Of a stretch of 8,785 bases of DNA, positions 8,064 to 8,785 are shown one piece after another. Source of the stretch: an uncultured Oscillospiraceae bacterium (lineage in GTDB: Bacteria; Bacillota; Clostridia; Oscillospirales; Acutalibacteraceae); contig USHL01000046.1 in NCBI GenBank assembly GCA_900554525.1, forward strand, positions 1 through 8,785. The letters run 5' to 3'. The notes under the pieces are model-generated. The model did no database searches, was not told the DNA's origin, and saw nothing but the letters and a program-made list of their open reading frames with translations. Position 1 is the stretch's first letter, and every line of letters begins with the position of its first letter. The position numbers were made by a program, and so were the translations under genes.

Positions 8064-8072
8064 CTCTCCTTT
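8064..8072 (-). promoter_or_regulatory. Ribosome binding site of the giant hydrolase gene
   Basis: The minus strand reads AAAGGAGAG with AGGAG (8070-8066) separated by seven bases from ATG at 8058. This strong, canonical site fixes the start codon ahead of the signal peptide. Confidence 0.85.
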
Positions 8073-8084
8073 AATGCCGCCGCA

Positions 8085-8139
8085 GGCAGCCCGAAAAAGC
8101 ACGGCAAAATTCTGCACACCTTCGGACTGCCTATGGCAG
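8085..8139 (-). other. Alternative hairpins in the gap between the dockerin gene and the giant hydrolase gene
   Basis: On the minus strand GGCAGTCCGA (8131-8122) can pair with TCGGGCTGCC (8094-8085): ten pairs including one G-U, with a 27-base loop. The same GGCAG can instead pair with CTGCC at 8139-8135 across a three-base loop. Neither hairpin is followed by a T-run on the minus strand, so this is not a standard terminator. The larger stem ends 12 bases before the ribosome binding site. It could stabilise or insulate the message, or be chance. Confidence 0.4.
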
Positions 8140-8148
8140 ATGTTTTTG

Positions 8149-8785
8149 TCAGTTCAATGTAGCGACCGCTCCCATGAGATATTTCCTCAAAATGGCCATA
8201 TCTCCTGCATCGAAGCTGTCGTCCTTGTTTACATTCCTGTTCTGTATAAGATGCTCGGTATTTTCATCCGATAATACCTTTTTGATACGGATAAGGTCAA
8301 GCAAATCCACCTTGCCGTCACCGGTAAGGTCACCGCGCAGAATTACATCGGCGGGACTGATATCGGGTTCCGGTATCAAGTTGCCCGGCTTACCTGACGC
8401 AAGAAAATCGGTATCGCCCATATACTCATTGCCGTCGGAATCTTTAACCGAGATGTTTCTTATATAAGCGGTTTCTCCCGCTGATTTCCAATCGGGTGTA
8501 TAAAAAGTAAACCACTGTGTAGTTTCATTCGGAACAATCTCTATTTCCTGCTTCACCCATCCGTCAGCCGCGTTTACATCGATATCATACCAGCCGTTGC
8601 CGTTTGATATATTATTGACATGAACGCCTACTCTGCTGGGTATACCGGCCGCGGCGGCTTCAAAGCTTAATGTATATGATTTGCCGGGCTCTACCGAAAC
8701 AGGAAGAATATATTTATTTTCATTTGTCTGACCTGCAGCACCGGCAACACTTCCGTGAGGAGAAAGGAATAAGTAAGCGCCGTCG
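8149..8785 (-). CDS. Dockerin-bearing secreted carbohydrate-active protein, C-terminal part (5' end outside window)
   Basis: The frame is open from the window edge to TGA at 8149-8151, giving 211 complete codons with no start needed inside the window; a GTG at 8556 is an internal Val, not a start. The visible N-terminal part (about residues 1-125) is a beta-sandwich with PGKSYTLSFEAAAAG and ETAYIRNISVKD, as in CBM4/9-like modules. A short Pro-rich linker follows, then a C-terminal type I dockerin (about residues 151-205) and six more residues. Such proteins bind a cohesin on a scaffoldin and so join a cellulosome-like complex outside the cell. The catalytic part, if any, lies upstream of the window. 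The gene ends 90 bases before the giant hydrolase gene on the same strand, so the two are probably co-transcribed. Confidence 0.93.
   Translation of the reverse strand, partial: DGAYLFLSPHGSVAGAAGQTNENKYILPVSVEPGKSYTLSFEAAAAGIPSRVGVHVNNISNGNGWYDIDVNAADGWVKQEIEIVPNETTQWFTFYTPDWKSAGETAYIRNISVKDSDGNEYMGDTDFLASGKPGNLIPEPDISPADVILRGDLTGDGKVDLLDLIRIKKVLSDENTEHLIQNRNVNKDDSFDAGDMAILRKYLMGAVATLN
8170..8334 (-). other. Type I dockerin domain
   Basis: There are two calcium-binding half-repeats. The first loop is DLTGDGKVDLLD, with Asp at 1, 5, 9 and 12 and Thr at 3, followed by helix LIRIKKVL. The second is NVNKDDSFDAGD, with Asn at 1 and 3 and Asp at 5, 9 and 12, followed by helix MAILRKYLMG. Both loops keep the calcium ligands. 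The usual cohesin-recognition positions 10-11 are Leu-Leu in the first repeat and Ala-Gly in the second, so the two faces are not equivalent and a single binding mode is more likely. The spacer between the halves (SDENTEHLIQNR) is slightly long. Confidence 0.92.

Noticed and set aside
8085..8131. Intrinsic terminator after the dockerin gene
   Set aside because: The stem is not followed by a T-run on the minus strand, and the ribosome binding site of the next gene follows almost at once, so co-transcription is more likely.

Overview
The window looks like chromosomal DNA from an anaerobic polysaccharide-degrading Firmicute, most likely a gut or rumen type Clostridia (Oscillospirales-like). The grounds are a type I dockerin, Gram-positive style signal peptides, AGGAG-type ribosome binding sites, moderate base composition, and very large multi-module secreted proteins. 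I cannot name the genus.

All real genes lie on the minus strand, so transcription runs from high to low coordinates and the set reads as one probable operon. First (8785 to 8149, start outside the window) is the C-terminal part of a secreted protein with a carbohydrate-binding-like beta-sandwich and a C-terminal dockerin. After a 90-base gap comes a complete 2097-residue giant (8058 to 1765). It has a signal peptide, three tandem homologous carbohydrate-binding-like modules, further beta-sandwich modules, a clan GH-A glycoside hydrolase domain resembling GH42, an InlB-B-like repeat, a Pro/Gly linker, one transmembrane helix and a basic, presumably cytoplasmic tail. After a 75-base gap holding a strong hairpin comes a secreted protein (1689 to beyond position 1) with a GLUG-type beta-helix domain, then the same kind of carbohydrate-binding-like module and the start of another.

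The three products look like parts of one extracellular glycan-degrading unit. One is suited to docking on a cohesin scaffold, one is tethered to the membrane, and one is a secreted protein whose C-terminal anchoring is not visible. The shared binding module in the second and third genes suggests that both target the same or a similar polysaccharide; the actual glycan cannot be read from sequence. The parts least covered by known families are the cytoplasmic tail of the giant protein, its variant GH42-like catalytic domain, and the GLUG-plus-binding-module fusion. No RNA genes, insertion sequences, CRISPR arrays, attachment sites or origins were seen. There is no gene-free stretch longer than 90 bases.
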